64,000 nt of DNA from Cichorium intybus (lineage: Eukaryota; Streptophyta; Magnoliopsida; Asterales; Asteraceae): contig CM042011.1 of NCBI GenBank assembly GCA_023525715.1, positions 1,426,001 to 1,490,000 of the forward strand, given 5' to 3'. This document shows positions 23,672 through 33,615 of this stretch, piece after piece (positions within the stretch are counted from its first letter, which is position 1; the number at the start of each line of letters is the position of its first letter). Made by a program: the position numbers and the translations under genes. The notes beneath the pieces are model-generated. The model worked only from the letters and a program-made list of their open reading frames with translations. It was not told the DNA's origin and made no database searches.

Positions 23672-24820
23672 ATGAATGACGGAAGAACAATGGATGATTA
23701 TCTTGCCATGGATCTGGGTTATTATGACTTTTATAGTCTACCACCACAACAAGATTCATATGAAGATGATTGGTGGGGGAGCAACAATTTGGACCAAAAT
23801 CAAGATGACGAGTCATCATTTGACAAGAAGTTAGATCTAATATTGGAATTGTTGAAGGAAGGCTTCAAACAAGAGGAAAACAACTCCAAAGCAATCTTAA
23901 TGCTTGAAAATCAATTGGAACAAATGATGGAGCAAGTAAAAGAACAACCATCGGACGATCATTCAGATACTATGCAAGTGGATGAGGTAACTATCTTGTG
24001 TAGAGATGAATCTTTTGACATTAATGTACATAAATCTACACCACCCGATTATGAAGTTGTGGTGGAGGATTATGTATCAATTAATGAAGAACATACTGAA
24101 TTAGAAACACTTAACCAAGAAAAATCTGAACTTGAATTGGAAACATCTCAAATAATTTTCCAAGAACTAGAAACACCAAAAGTTGGGGAGGAGTTAGTAG
24201 AGTCTAATACCACCCCTGACCTAGAGAATTTCAAAGAGCCAGAAAAGCAACTTCTTTTTGACATTTTTGTGATAGATTCCAAAAGGCTGGACATATTCAA
24301 AAAACCAAATGACATCATTAATCGTCCCATTTCAGCAACTATCTATGCCCATATTAGTTGTCAAGAAGGTGTGATTGATGTGATATTTGGAAACCAAAAA
24401 TGTAATCTTCAACTATTTGGATGTACCAATGATCCTCTGATCGGTGGGGATTTGTTTGTAATCAATACTATGGATGATTACTTCTATAAGCATACCGCAA
24501 ATATGCTCGTTGACACTACCCACGATCCGGAGATACTTTTCTCTTCTGACAGGTCAAAACATGTTGATAACATTGGAAGTAAACATGTGAAGAAAAGAAT
24601 ACAGAAAAAGAAACATTACACCACACGATCCTACAAATCAAAGATGAAAGTAGTCGGTAGTATCAAGACTCGGTTACAGAACTTTAATCGAAGGAGAAAT
24701 ACATGTCATTTCAAAACAAGGTTTAAGTGCTCTTTCAAAAGACTCAAGGTTAAAAAACCGAGATTCGATAAGGTCAAAGTTGACATGCCATTTGATCCGG
24801 GTAGAAACTCGGGAACGTGA
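23672..24820 (+). CDS. Chimeric gag/protease-region ORF of non-autonomous Athila
   Basis: An intact 382-codon frame starts 95 bases after the primer site. Residues 51-95 form an acidic, Leu-rich probable coiled coil (LLKEGFKQEE, LENQLEQMME) like the C-terminal part of plant Ty3/gypsy Gag. Residues about 225-275 (YAHISCQEGVIDVIFG, PLIGGDLFVINTMDD) resemble the retropepsin-side region of gag-pol. The last 80 residues are strongly basic (KKRIQKKKHY, FKRLKVKKPR) and could bind nucleic acid. No zinc knuckle, reverse transcriptase, RNase H or integrase is present. Just after the stop, GACGTTAAACTTAGCGCTTT (24853-24872) and GGGAGGCAACCC resemble the end of Athila pol. So pol was deleted between the gag side and its very end. 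The family assignment is sound; the role of the remaining protein is unknown. Confidence 0.65.
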   Translation: MNDGRTMDDYLAMDLGYYDFYSLPPQQDSYEDDWWGSNNLDQNQDDESSFDKKLDLILELLKEGFKQEENNSKAILMLENQLEQMMEQVKEQPSDDHSDTMQVDEVTILCRDESFDINVHKSTPPDYEVVVEDYVSINEEHTELETLNQEKSELELETSQIIFQELETPKVGEELVESNTTPDLENFKEPEKQLLFDIFVIDSKRLDIFKKPNDIINRPISATIYAHISCQEGVIDVIFGNQKCNLQLFGCTNDPLIGGDLFVINTMDDYFYKHTANMLVDTTHDPEILFSSDRSKHVDNIGSKHVKKRIQKKKHYTTRSYKSKMKVVGSIKTRLQNFNRRRNTCHFKTRFKCSFKRLKVKKPRFDKVKVDMPFDPGRNSGT

Positions 24821-24852
24821 GCTGTCATCCAGGCACAGCGTCCGGCTGAAGA

Positions 24853-24891
24853 CGTTAAACTTAGCGCTTTTCGGGAGGCAACCCGAGAACT
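24853..24891 (+). other. Relic of the Athila pol 3' end
   Basis: The words GACGTTAAACTTAGCGCTTT and GGGAGGCAACCCGA are characteristic of the stretch ending pol in Athila-group elements. Here they follow the short chimeric frame out of phase, marking the right edge of the pol deletion. Confidence 0.5.
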
Positions 24892-25124
24892 TTGTGGGAG
24901 TGTTCACTGCAAACCCTCATTTACACTTATGCAAAGCATAAGTGTGTAGTATGTTTAATTAGTTGCTGTTATTATTTTTGATTATTTGATTTTAGTGTGT
25001 TTTATTTTCTAAAAACCTGAAAAACATAAACATTTGTGTGTATTAAATGTACGGGTATACAGGTAAAAAGAGGGGGTAAAAATGAAGTTGGAAAATGAAA
25101 AAAATAGCCCTCTGGAGACCCCTC

Positions 25125-25335
25125 GCGACGAGACGGAAATTTTTCGCGACCGCGAAGCAGGTAAAAACGCGACAAAGAACATCCATTTTACAGTGCTCGC
25201 GCCGCGACCACCACCTATGTCGCGACCAGGCCTTCCGTCGCGAAGGAGCGGGAATCAGGTATATAACCCTAAAACCCTAGCAGCCGCCACTTTTCATTTT
25301 CACTCTCTCTCTTCCTCTCGCGACTCTCTCTCACG
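25125..25335 (+). promoter_or_regulatory. Candidate internal promoter for the 3' ATHILA ORF
   Basis: A CGCGAC-rich block (25125-25245) holds a 16-base word, CCACCTATGTCGCGAC (25211-25226), also found in the LTR promoter. It is followed by TATATAA at 25260-25266, a telo-box AAACCCTA at 25272-25279 and a CT-rich run at about 25302-25335. This order (TATA, telo-box, CT-rich leader) is common in plant housekeeping promoters. A canonical intron and the ATHILA ORF follow. Promoter activity is inferred, not shown. Confidence 0.5.
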
Positions 25336-25401
25336 GCCGGAGCTTTTCGAGCAAAAACCACCGATTTTCATCATTTTTTCTTGCGTAGATCATCATCTAA
25401 G

Positions 25402-25802
25402 GTACGTACAATACTCCTCTACCCTCGATTTAAGTAATTACATGTCGAATCTTAGCGAAATCGGAGAAAAATCGGCGAAAACCGAGGTTTTCGATCGGGT
25501 TGTGTTAATTGTTGTTATTGTTTGAAATTGATGCTTGTATAAGTTAGATATAGTCCTTAGGAATGTTTGTGACTTAATGCATTGAGTCAAAACTGAGCAA
25601 AACAGGTAAAAACTTCGATCCCGTTCGGTCCGTTCCGCCCTCGCGATCGCGACCAAGGAGGTCCTCGCGACTAGAAGCCGGACGCGACCTGGACGCGACC
25701 AGGCCGCGAAGGCTGAGCAGGGGCCAAAAATTTTGCTCATTTTTGCTATTTTTCTTGCGTGTTAAAATAGATTAATGATTTGTATGAATTGGAAATTTAC
25801 AG
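25402..25802 (+). other. Predicted leader intron before the ATHILA ORF
   Basis: Donor AAG|GTACGT at 25401/25402 and acceptor TTTACAG at 25796-25802 enclose 401 bases. The downstream exon opens AT-ATG, so splicing brings the ORF start at 25805 close to the leader's new exon edge. A third CGCGAC cluster (25640-25712) lies inside the intron. Confidence 0.5.
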
Positions 25803-25804
25803 AT

Positions 25805-27121
25805 ATGGCCCGCAGAAGAGAACAACGCGAACAACAAGTTGAAAGGAATAATATTGCTTCACACGAGTGGTTACAATTTCCAAACACTCTACCCACAGCA
25901 AGACTAAACGTATACACAGCAAACATAGAAAGATTTAGACAAAGGGATGTAGAGCCTGCCCTGGTATTAGACTGGAACTTTGCTAATACTCTAGGGATCA
26001 CAGCAGCACTCGACCAATATTTGGTCAAGTCTGATGGTACATACACCAGCTACGCATGGAGAAATCTATTTCAGATACGAGAGCACAGCTACAAAGAGCT
26101 GATGCTCGAGTTCTTCTCCACTGTCACATTCGATCCGACCGAGGAGGATATGTTTGTACGTACCGGTCTCTCTTTTCGCCTCGGAGGAGAGCCGAGGCAG
26201 TGTAGCGTTGTCGAGCTAGGGTGGAGACTGGGTCTATATCCGCATGGTGAGACTCGTTCACCGGAGTTTAGAGCGTATCTAGCTCGATGCATCACCAGCC
26301 CACCCGAGGAGCTGGTTAATGAAGAATTCTGGGGAGGGATTGCCAGTACTTTATACCTCCCTGAGACTGCTGTAGAGAGTGCGCTCCGCTCTCCGATTCA
26401 TCGTTTATTACACCGACTTGTTGCTACCTCCGTCAATCAACGGAGGGGCAGCGAGAAGGTTCCTGCAGCAGATCTCTTCTATCTGTGGTGTTTTTTGACA
26501 CCAGGGAGACACTGCAACCTCCCATATTCACTGGCGTTTTTCTTGGCTCGCAAGGCCACAGGGGCTCGAGCTAATAGCCCCCTTTGTGGTGGTCATCTGA
26601 TCACCAGACTGGCGCATTCATATGGTGTTACCACATTGCGAGGGATACGATCCATGACTCCGAGAGAGCCGAGAGCCATCGGACGTCAGTACCTGGAGTC
26701 TATGCATGTGATCAGACCAGCAGGACCACCAGGAGTATTCGTACTCGCAGAGCCAGATCAGGATGAGCAGGCACCCGATGCTGCTCAAGCACCACCTCCA
26801 CCTCCCAGACGCCGCCAGCGTCAGCGCCAGAGGTCTCCCATTCCACCCCAGGATCCAGAGCCCGAGATCAATCTCGGGACGATATATCGACAGATGCAGG
26901 ATTGGCATCTGACCCATCAGGAGTGGCATTTAGCTCATCAGGTACAGCACCAGTGGATGGCGGATTCCATGACAGATTTCTTTCACCATCAGGGATTCCA
27001 GCCACAGCATCCATACCCGAGCATCGTTCCACCAGTACCTGACTGGTACACAGGTAGCCATTCCACAGGAGACGGGGCAGGACCATCGGGGACCCATTTC
27101 GATGACGAGGAGGATGAGTGA
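25805..27121 (+). CDS. ATHILA-type ORF (3', envelope-position) of non-autonomous element
   Basis: Intact frame of 438 codons from ATG 25805. I prefer this start to an in-frame ATG at 25775 because 25775 lies inside the predicted intron. The N-terminal 300 residues fit the plant-specific ATHILA ORF family located 3' of pol in Athila elements: HSYKELMLEFFSTVTFD, then FRLGGE, VVELGWRLGLY, and ADLFYLWCFLTPGRH followed by LPYSLAFFLARKA. The last third is Pro/Arg/Gln-rich, then WHL-HQ repeats (QDWHLTHQEWHLAHQ), ending in an acidic DDEEDE tail. I see no signal peptide or membrane anchor, so a true envelope role is unsupported. No stop or frameshift interrupts it, which is notable in an element that has lost pol. 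Confidence 0.75.
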   Translation: MARRREQREQQVERNNIASHEWLQFPNTLPTARLNVYTANIERFRQRDVEPALVLDWNFANTLGITAALDQYLVKSDGTYTSYAWRNLFQIREHSYKELMLEFFSTVTFDPTEEDMFVRTGLSFRLGGEPRQCSVVELGWRLGLYPHGETRSPEFRAYLARCITSPPEELVNEEFWGGIASTLYLPETAVESALRSPIHRLLHRLVATSVNQRRGSEKVPAADLFYLWCFLTPGRHCNLPYSLAFFLARKATGARANSPLCGGHLITRLAHSYGVTTLRGIRSMTPREPRAIGRQYLESMHVIRPAGPPGVFVLAEPDQDEQAPDAAQAPPPPPRRRQRQRQRSPIPPQDPEPEINLGTIYRQMQDWHLTHQEWHLAHQVQHQWMADSMTDFFHHQGFQPQHPYPSIVPPVPDWYTGSHSTGDGAGPSGTHFDDEEDE

Positions 27122-27329
27122 GTATTTAGTTTGTTTTATTTCCAATTTAGTGTGAATTTCTAGTACTCTGTGTTTATTTACTGTTGGTTTAAATTTAACT
27201 GTTGTGTGGTGTGAAATTATTTTTGTGATTGTTCAGAATGACGTTTGTTTTTGTTGTTGATTATTATTACAGAAAGCGATCTAACATGCTGGCAGTCAGT
27301 TCAGCGACCAAATGAATCAAATGATCGAC

Positions 27330-27333
<4 letters not shown>

Positions 27334-27397
<64 letters not shown>
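27334..27397 (+). repeat. 64-base A-homopolymer before the 3' LTR
   Basis: An uninterrupted A-run about 210 bases after the ATHILA ORF stop and 64 bases before the 3' LTR. The exact length may be affected by sequencing. After it comes TTGCTTGAGGACAAGCAA (27425-27442), a word conserved near the 3' LTR in Athila/Tat elements. The usual G-rich polypurine tract is not obvious between that word and the LTR (GTGTGTAGTATT). Confidence 0.85.
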
Positions 27398-27400
<3 letters not shown>

Positions 27401-27461
27401 TTATTTTTGCGAAAAACTCAATTTTGCTTGAGGACAAGCAAACCTCAAGTGTGTAGTATTT

Positions 27462-29466
27462 TGATAGTGTTTTATTTTTACAATAAAACACTATCATTTA
27501 AAGACTGTTTTATCGCATAAATACGATCAGAGGCACACAAAAACTATATTTCCGTGCAAAATAAAAGAATCCAGAAACCGCCTTAAAACATGCAAAATGC
27601 TTCTTCATAAACAGATACGGTTCAGACAGACCCGTCTAACCTACCCCATCTGTTAAAACCAAACAGTCACATTTTATAAGAATGCATGTTTTCACAACAA
27701 AAAGGCAAAAGCTCACATTCCAACGGCAGCTCCTGATGCACACCACAGACTCCCAACAGTCTGGCGGTGATAATAGATCTACTGTCGGGTCATTACTAAC
27801 CCAAGCCAGCCATTTGTTTTCACATAGAAAACATCTCACAAATCACGGGGAAATCCTATTATGATATCATTAATTCTCTCAAAAGAATTATGATTAATTT
27901 GTCTACCGTCCCCAGACATCCTCACAAAATTGCAAGCTAAACGAGAAAATATCTCATTTTTCATACACTGCACATCACAGCCCACTGCTGTGTCGCAGAT
28001 GCAAATCTGCCAGAACTATGGTTTTACCATAGGAAATCCTGATAAGCTCAACATCAAAACAGGCTTATATTAACAGGTGGCTGAACATGAATTACGATTC
28101 ATGTTTAACTTGAACAGAGTTCTCCGGAGCTGCTGGTGTGAGGAAAACAAGAGGGATTTGTGTGTTAACAATTATGGTTTATTTTCAGGAACAAGACCCA
28201 AGAACTATAAAAGAACAAACCCGAGGAAGTGATGCTCAAAACTGAAGAGTAAAAAGGCGAAATACACATAAAAATACAGCAATCGCGACTTGACACCACC
28301 TATGTCGCGACGTGAAGAAAATCAAAACAGAAGACCCAAATACCTACAGTGATCGCGCCGCGACGGATACCCTGGTCGCGACGCGAAGACCTTGGACGCG
28401 AAGACCTTGGACGCGAGACTACCAACTCCATGAACGCGAGACTACCAACAACCGCACTAGCCAGACCAGTGGCCGACCAAAAGCAACGACCGACGCCTCC
28501 TCGCGCCGCGACGGGACCCTTGGTCGCGACGCGAGCACTGTGCTCCAGTAGTATAAATAGAAGCTCTCTATGCACGGATTTAGACACCCATTCTACATCC
28601 TTTAGACACCAAGTTACTAAGTACTCTATATCAGTTGTAATAGTTTGAAATATTTCTTCTCTATTTGTTAGAATCAAAAGATTACCTCTCTCGGTGGTAA
28701 TTCTAGTTGTAATTCAAGAAACTCGAAGGGTAAACGCATCAAGTTACATGACGAGGAACACCAAGACCATCATCACGATCATCACACGAATGGAAGGCTA
28801 ATCTCTTCAGATTACTTCCGGTAATGTTATCCAACTTTTAGTATAGCATGTTTTTACTTTGATTCCGACAAATGTTTTGCTATTGTAACTCTTAAACTCC
28901 TATCTCTTGAAATACAACTGGTGAATCATTTGTGTTTACTTCTACTTATTACCATATTCTCAAGACATAGTATTACCAACATATCATTCGTGCCTATCTC
29001 ACTTAAATCACGAGTTAAGACGGATAATCAGTTAATATACTTTGTGCCCAATTAATATGTAAAGAAGTTGTAATGTACTATCATCTAGTTAAAACATAAT
29101 ATTGCTACACCATTGTTTGTGCTTAATCTACCTAATTGTTAGACAAAGACAAATAATCGATTCAACATATTATGTATTTACCTATGTAATAGTAATTGTC
29201 AGTAAACTGTAATTATGTTAAAGTAATTATATCGGAATCATTGTAATAATACATGTGCAACTAATTGTTGATAACTAAACCGGAAGTAATTCTCTCTTTA
29301 ATCTCAAGTTACAATCTCAATATTTTTACCATCACCGTTAAAATTCTACTTTACAACTCATTAAAAGTTAACCACTAAATCCTTGGACTCGACCCCGCTT
29401 GCCCTATCTACATAGTAAAAAGTGGGTTATAAATTGTTTTTGACGCGTGTGACGATAGCGTTGTCA
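27462..29466 (+). mobile_element. Athila-type element, 3' LTR
   Basis: 2005 bp, same boundaries (TGATAGTG to GTTGTCA) and apparently the same sequence as the 5' LTR, offset 5909. Followed by the target duplication TGCTC at 29467-29471. Apparent LTR identity indicates a very recent insertion. TATAAATA is at 28552-28559. Confidence 0.9.
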
Positions 29467-29471
29467 TGCTC

Positions 29472-31135
29472 CCCTGACACGGGCCGTGTCAGGACCAGCA
29501 GATTGCACAGACCCTTTTACATGGGTCGTGTTATGCAACACGGGCCGTGTTCTGCACGTTGTAGCTTCTTTTTTGCTCATTTTAACCCCCTTTTGACCCA
29601 ATTGAAGTTCCAAATCAACCCAAGACCAATTATACATGAAAATACACATTTAATAACTCATTTCCAAGTATTCAACTCCCAATCCAAGTGTTCATGACTT
29701 AATTCAATGGAAATCACAATCCATCATCTTATTTCTTAGCAAGTGATTCATGAACTATGTTCCAAGTCAATCATTACACTTAACACCATCAAGTACCCAA
29801 TTAAGTTCTTAACTAAGGTCATCCCTTAAGGTAGTCATTCCCACACAATTCTATAGGAGATATCCTCATGGAATTCCCAATTCCAATCATTGATCCAAAT
29901 GGTTAAAACCCATGAAATACCCAATTCCAATCCATCAATTGATAACTACAAGTGGAGATTCCTTCTTCCATCCCATGGAATCACTAGGAAATGATCCTTA
30001 CTCCACTTATACTTCCAAATTGATGAAATAAATCCATTCATCCATTAAACAAGAGATCCATTTATCTTAATCATGAATAAAACCCATTTCAACACTCAAT
30101 TCCCATTTTCTAGTGATTCAAGGTTTAAGACTACAAATCAAAGGTTGGAATCCTTAGGGAATCATTAGAAATGACTCTGCTCATCCAAAACCACCATAAT
30201 CATCCACCAATTTCTAAATTCCCCAACTAATCATCAAATCCCCAAATTCTAGGGTTCATAACACCCAAATCAATCAAGTAGTTGAATCTAGAGCATCCAT
30301 GGATTGAATGTAGGCTCTAATAACTTAGAAACATCAATTAAACCTTGGAATCATAGGAAGAATCCTCATCCATTCATAAGAATTTGGACTTGGCCAAAAC
30401 CCTAATCTCCAAATCGAAATTTCAAGGCAAGGAGGGAGGTTTCATACCTTAGATTGTTAGGAAACTTTAAGTATATGATCAATCTTCAAGAACAATCATA
30501 TATTCTTCTTGGAACCATGGAAAATCTCCATCTCTCTACCTCTCTTTCCTCAAAAACGTGATTGTGGCTGAAATGGGGGAAACCCCCATCAAAAACTTGA
30601 TATCTTTCACAATTGGCAAAACTAGTCCCTATAGTTTGGTCCTTCTTCACCCAACACCCAAAAAGTCAATTCTTCTAACTAGAAGTCTCTATATTCATAC
30701 ATATGCCCCAAATAAACTTACTTATTTCTCTTGAGTCATTGACTAGGTCAACCCTAACCTTTAGTTTATCAATTTGGCATAAACGGTCCCTTACACTAAA
30801 ATTCCTCACAATTTAGGTCCTTAATGAAATTCAAGGAATTATTAGACCTAATATAAACTCCACCTCAATTCTTTTAATATATCTTCTAATTTTCTAAATC
30901 CATGACTAGTCAAATTTTCTTAGGGTAATTTTGGCCAAATTGACACTTTTAGTCCTTATGACAAAATTTCTCACATTTGGTTACAAATAGATTTTTAAAC
31001 TATATTTGGCTCATTTATTCACAATATAAAAATATAACAAAATATTAAATTTATTTATTTATTTATTTATAAATTAAGTTTATTTGACGGTTTAAGCCCA
31101 AAACTCCTAGCTAGGCCCAAAACAATGATGTTACA
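29472..31135 (-). mobile_element. LTR-B, right segment (5' end of minus-oriented LTR)
   Basis: Continuation of LTR-B after the Athila insertion, ending AATGATGTTACA at 31135 with target duplication GTAAA at 31136-31140. Two perfect palindromes lie near its left edge: arms CCTGACACGG around G at 29473-29493 and AACACGG around G at 29537-29551. No gene is seen. Confidence 0.75.
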
Positions 31136-31140
31136 GTAAA

Positions 31141-31340
31141 CAATTTAAGAAGTTTAATGAGCAGTTGTGTACAAGAAACACAAAAAATAACTAAATATGA
31201 ACAAAAACAATAGATAATTACCCTATAAGTCATCTTTCCCTGTATGTACCCCAGGCCCAGCACACAATCATAGAAGCGTACATATATTACTCGTTCTGTG
31301 TTTTACTTATGGAAGGATATGAAGTGAATGAGCCAAGTTA
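31141..31340. other. Short unique spacer left of the segmental duplication
   Basis: No gene or repeat recognised. Homology with the second duplication unit starts at 31341 (ATTAGAAACATATAAAAA). Confidence 0.6.
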
Positions 31341-32077
31341 ATTAGAAACATATAAAAAATTAAATAAATAGAAAAAGACATTTCACATGCACTATGGCAA
31401 ACACAGTGATCGTTAGAAAAAAATTGGAGTGCCCTGCTACAAATTAGAAATATCCATATGGATCATTTTGTATTTTGATCTAGATTTTATTACTTTTTAA
31501 ACTTTAAAAGATAATCGAAGTAAAACAAATAAAGATTAGATATATAATAGGCCAGAATTGTATAACTATCAAATTCTTTTCGTTTCTTGATTAAGATACG
31601 GTTAAATTTATTCCGAAAAATAATCCATCAATGGATATCTTTTATGTTTTAAAATTGTTTTTATTGTAATGGTTGGGGTTTAGAGATTACGATCACCTCA
31701 AGCAAGTATTTCATTTTTTATTAATAAAGATTTATGATATTTTTTGGTGATAAACATCAAATTATGGACTTAAATAGATCAAGATTTTAGTAATTATCTA
31801 AAGATAAAAGAATTTTATTAGAGCAAATAATAATCATCGGATTAATGAATACGCCAAAATTGTATAATTAACTATCAAAATCATTTTAGTGCTTGATTAA
31901 GGTACTGTTTTAAAAACTTATTAAAAAAGCCAATCAGAATCAATGCACGTAAAATAAATAGATCAAATAAAATCTCAAGCGAATTATGCACGTAAAATAA
32001 AAAGATTGCATGCAATTTTCTAGCTAACCCGATTTCCCCCTACGTATTTTAAGCAATTTCCATCATAGCATTTTGTC

Positions 32078-32086
32078 TATATAATT
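32078..32086 (+). promoter_or_regulatory. TATA box of UGT copy 1
   Basis: CTATATAAT about 85 bases upstream of the ATG. In the second copy the equivalent sequence is TTTATAAT (about 43499-43507), a one-base change in the TATA core. Confidence 0.55.
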
Positions 32087-32166
32087 AACACCACCTTCTT
32101 CTCCACAGAGGATCACCAAAACAGACCACCTTACGATACCAGAAGCTTTTCATTTCAATCACAAAG

Positions 32167-33615
32167 ATGACGATGAACAGACATGGAAGAAAGCAAACCA
32201 TTTTGATGTTCCCATGGTTAGGCCATGGTCACATTTCTCCTTTCCTAGAACTATCCAAAAAACTAATCAACACCAACCTCTTCGACATATACATCTGTTC
32301 AACCCCTGCCAACCTCAATTCAATTAAGAAACCGTTAGGAAAGGAATACGGTTCACCTGCAATTCGGCTCATCGAGCTTCACCTTCCGACGCTACCGGAG
32401 CTGCCACCAGAACTTCACACCACCAATGGCCTCCCACCGCATCTTATGCCTGTTCTCAAGAAAGCTTTCCACATGGCAAGTGATCGGTTTGCAAGAGTCA
32501 TGAAAACCCTACAACCTGATTTGCTCATTTACGATACTCTTCAACCGTGGGCTCCAGTGGCGGCCGCTGCCCTTGAAATCCCTTCGCTGGTCTTCATCAC
32601 CACAAGTGCGGCTGCCTCCATGGTAGATTTTCACTTGAGCACCCGCACCGGCATTAATGCACTTCCCTTCTCAAAGATTTACTATCGTAGCTACGAGTAC
32701 GCTAAGATTCTTAAAAACTTAGAGAATAAGGATAAAGAGAAAGACCTTGTGATGGAGTGTGTAAATCGATCTTCCAGTTTGGTTCTCATTAAATCTTTCA
32801 AGGATATTGAAGGTAAATACTGTGATTACCTTTCTGTTCTTACCGATAAAAAGATTGTTCCAGTCGGTCCGCTCGTAGCAGATCCATCTCCTGTAGAAGA
32901 CGTTAAACAAAACAGTGTGATTCAGTGGCTTGACACAAAAGCTACTGGATCTACTGTTTTTGTTTCTTTCGGGAGCGAGTATTTTCTTTCTAATGATGAT
33001 TTGGAAGAAATTGCATATGGTTTAGAATTGAGCAATGTGAATTTCATCTGGGTTTTAAGGTTTCCAAAAGTTGATCAAAGAAAACTTAGCCTTTCAGAAG
33101 CTTTGCCATTTGGGTTTCTTGAAAGGGTAAAGGATAGAGGTTTGGTGATTGAAGGGTGGGCGCCACAAGCAAAAATATTAGGGCACAAAAATATTGGTGG
33201 ATTTGTGAGTCACTGTGGATGGAGTTCGGCGATGGAAGCTATGAAATTTGGTGTTCCAGTAATAGCCATGCCAATGCATCTGGATCAGCCTATCAATGCT
33301 CGCTTGGTAGAGGAGGTTGGGATTGGGGTGGAGGTGGTGAGGGACGAAAATGGGCGGCTCAGCCGGGAGAAGATGGCGGCGGTTGTTCAGCATGTGGTGG
33401 CGAGTAAGTCAGGGGAGGTTGTCAGGGAAAAAGCTAAGAAAATGAGTGCCGATTTGAGTGTAAAAGGGGAAGAGGAGATCGATGCAGTGGTGGTGGAGCT
33501 ACTGCAGTTGTGCCGCCGTGGTGGTGGTGGTGTTCGTCGTCGTAGCGAAATTAAGAAGACGAAAAGCGAAGCGATTGCAATTGGTCCATATTGTGCGGTA
33601 AAAGGTGAGGTGTGA
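32167..33615 (+). CDS. UDP-glycosyltransferase, UGT94-like (copy 1)
   Basis: Intronless 482-residue family 1 plant UGT. It transfers a sugar from a UDP donor to a small molecule in the cytosol. Catalytic His22 lies in GHGHISPF and the activating Asp123 in LLIYDTLQPWAP. The 44-residue donor-binding PSPG box runs from Trp331 to Gln374, with HCGWSS inside and a terminal Asp-Gln pair typical of UDP-glucose users. The sequence resembles UGT94-type enzymes, which add a second sugar to a flavonoid, anthocyanin or terpenoid glycoside; the actual acceptor cannot be told from sequence. A basic Gly/Arg tail (residues 449-482) extends past the usual end. Near-identical copy at 43588. Start supported by TATA about 85 bases upstream. 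Confidence 0.9.
   Translation: MTMNRHGRKQTILMFPWLGHGHISPFLELSKKLINTNLFDIYICSTPANLNSIKKPLGKEYGSPAIRLIELHLPTLPELPPELHTTNGLPPHLMPVLKKAFHMASDRFARVMKTLQPDLLIYDTLQPWAPVAAAALEIPSLVFITTSAAASMVDFHLSTRTGINALPFSKIYYRSYEYAKILKNLENKDKEKDLVMECVNRSSSLVLIKSFKDIEGKYCDYLSVLTDKKIVPVGPLVADPSPVEDVKQNSVIQWLDTKATGSTVFVSFGSEYFLSNDDLEEIAYGLELSNVNFIWVLRFPKVDQRKLSLSEALPFGFLERVKDRGLVIEGWAPQAKILGHKNIGGFVSHCGWSSAMEAMKFGVPVIAMPMHLDQPINARLVEEVGIGVEVVRDENGRLSREKMAAVVQHVVASKSGEVVREKAKKMSADLSVKGEEEIDAVVVELLQLCRRGGGGVRRRSEIKKTKSEAIAIGPYCAVKGEV

Larger units (their letters stand above)
17494..31140. mobile_element. Nested retrotransposon stack: LTR-B host with LTR-A and Athila inside
   Basis: The outermost layer is a minus-oriented solo LTR (LTR-B). 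Its own target duplication is GTAAA (17494-17498 and 31136-31140). Its first five bases, TGAAA (17499-17503), are separated from the rest by LTR-A, which duplicated exactly TGAAA (again at 20059-20063). The Athila-type element later split LTR-B at TGCTC (21548-21552 and 29467-29471). Removing both insertions leaves a continuous LTR-B of about 3.16 kb. All three boundaries are supported by five-base duplications. Confidence 0.85.

Noticed and set aside
25082..25525. 147-codon plus-strand frame between the two Athila ORFs
   Set aside because: It spans the TATA box, telo-box, CT-rich leader and splice donor, so it is better explained as promoter and leader than as a gene.
25805..27121. Interpreting the 3' Athila ORF as a functional viral envelope gene
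   Set aside because: No signal peptide, transmembrane anchor or furin-like arrangement is visible; only the position matches.
27245..27520. 91-codon frame across the A-run
   Set aside because: A poly-Lys artefact of the 64-base A-homopolymer.
32719..33407. Overlapping frames on both strands within the UGT coding region (and their copies at 44134-44822)
   Set aside because: They are shadows of the UGT frame and repeat only because the gene is duplicated.
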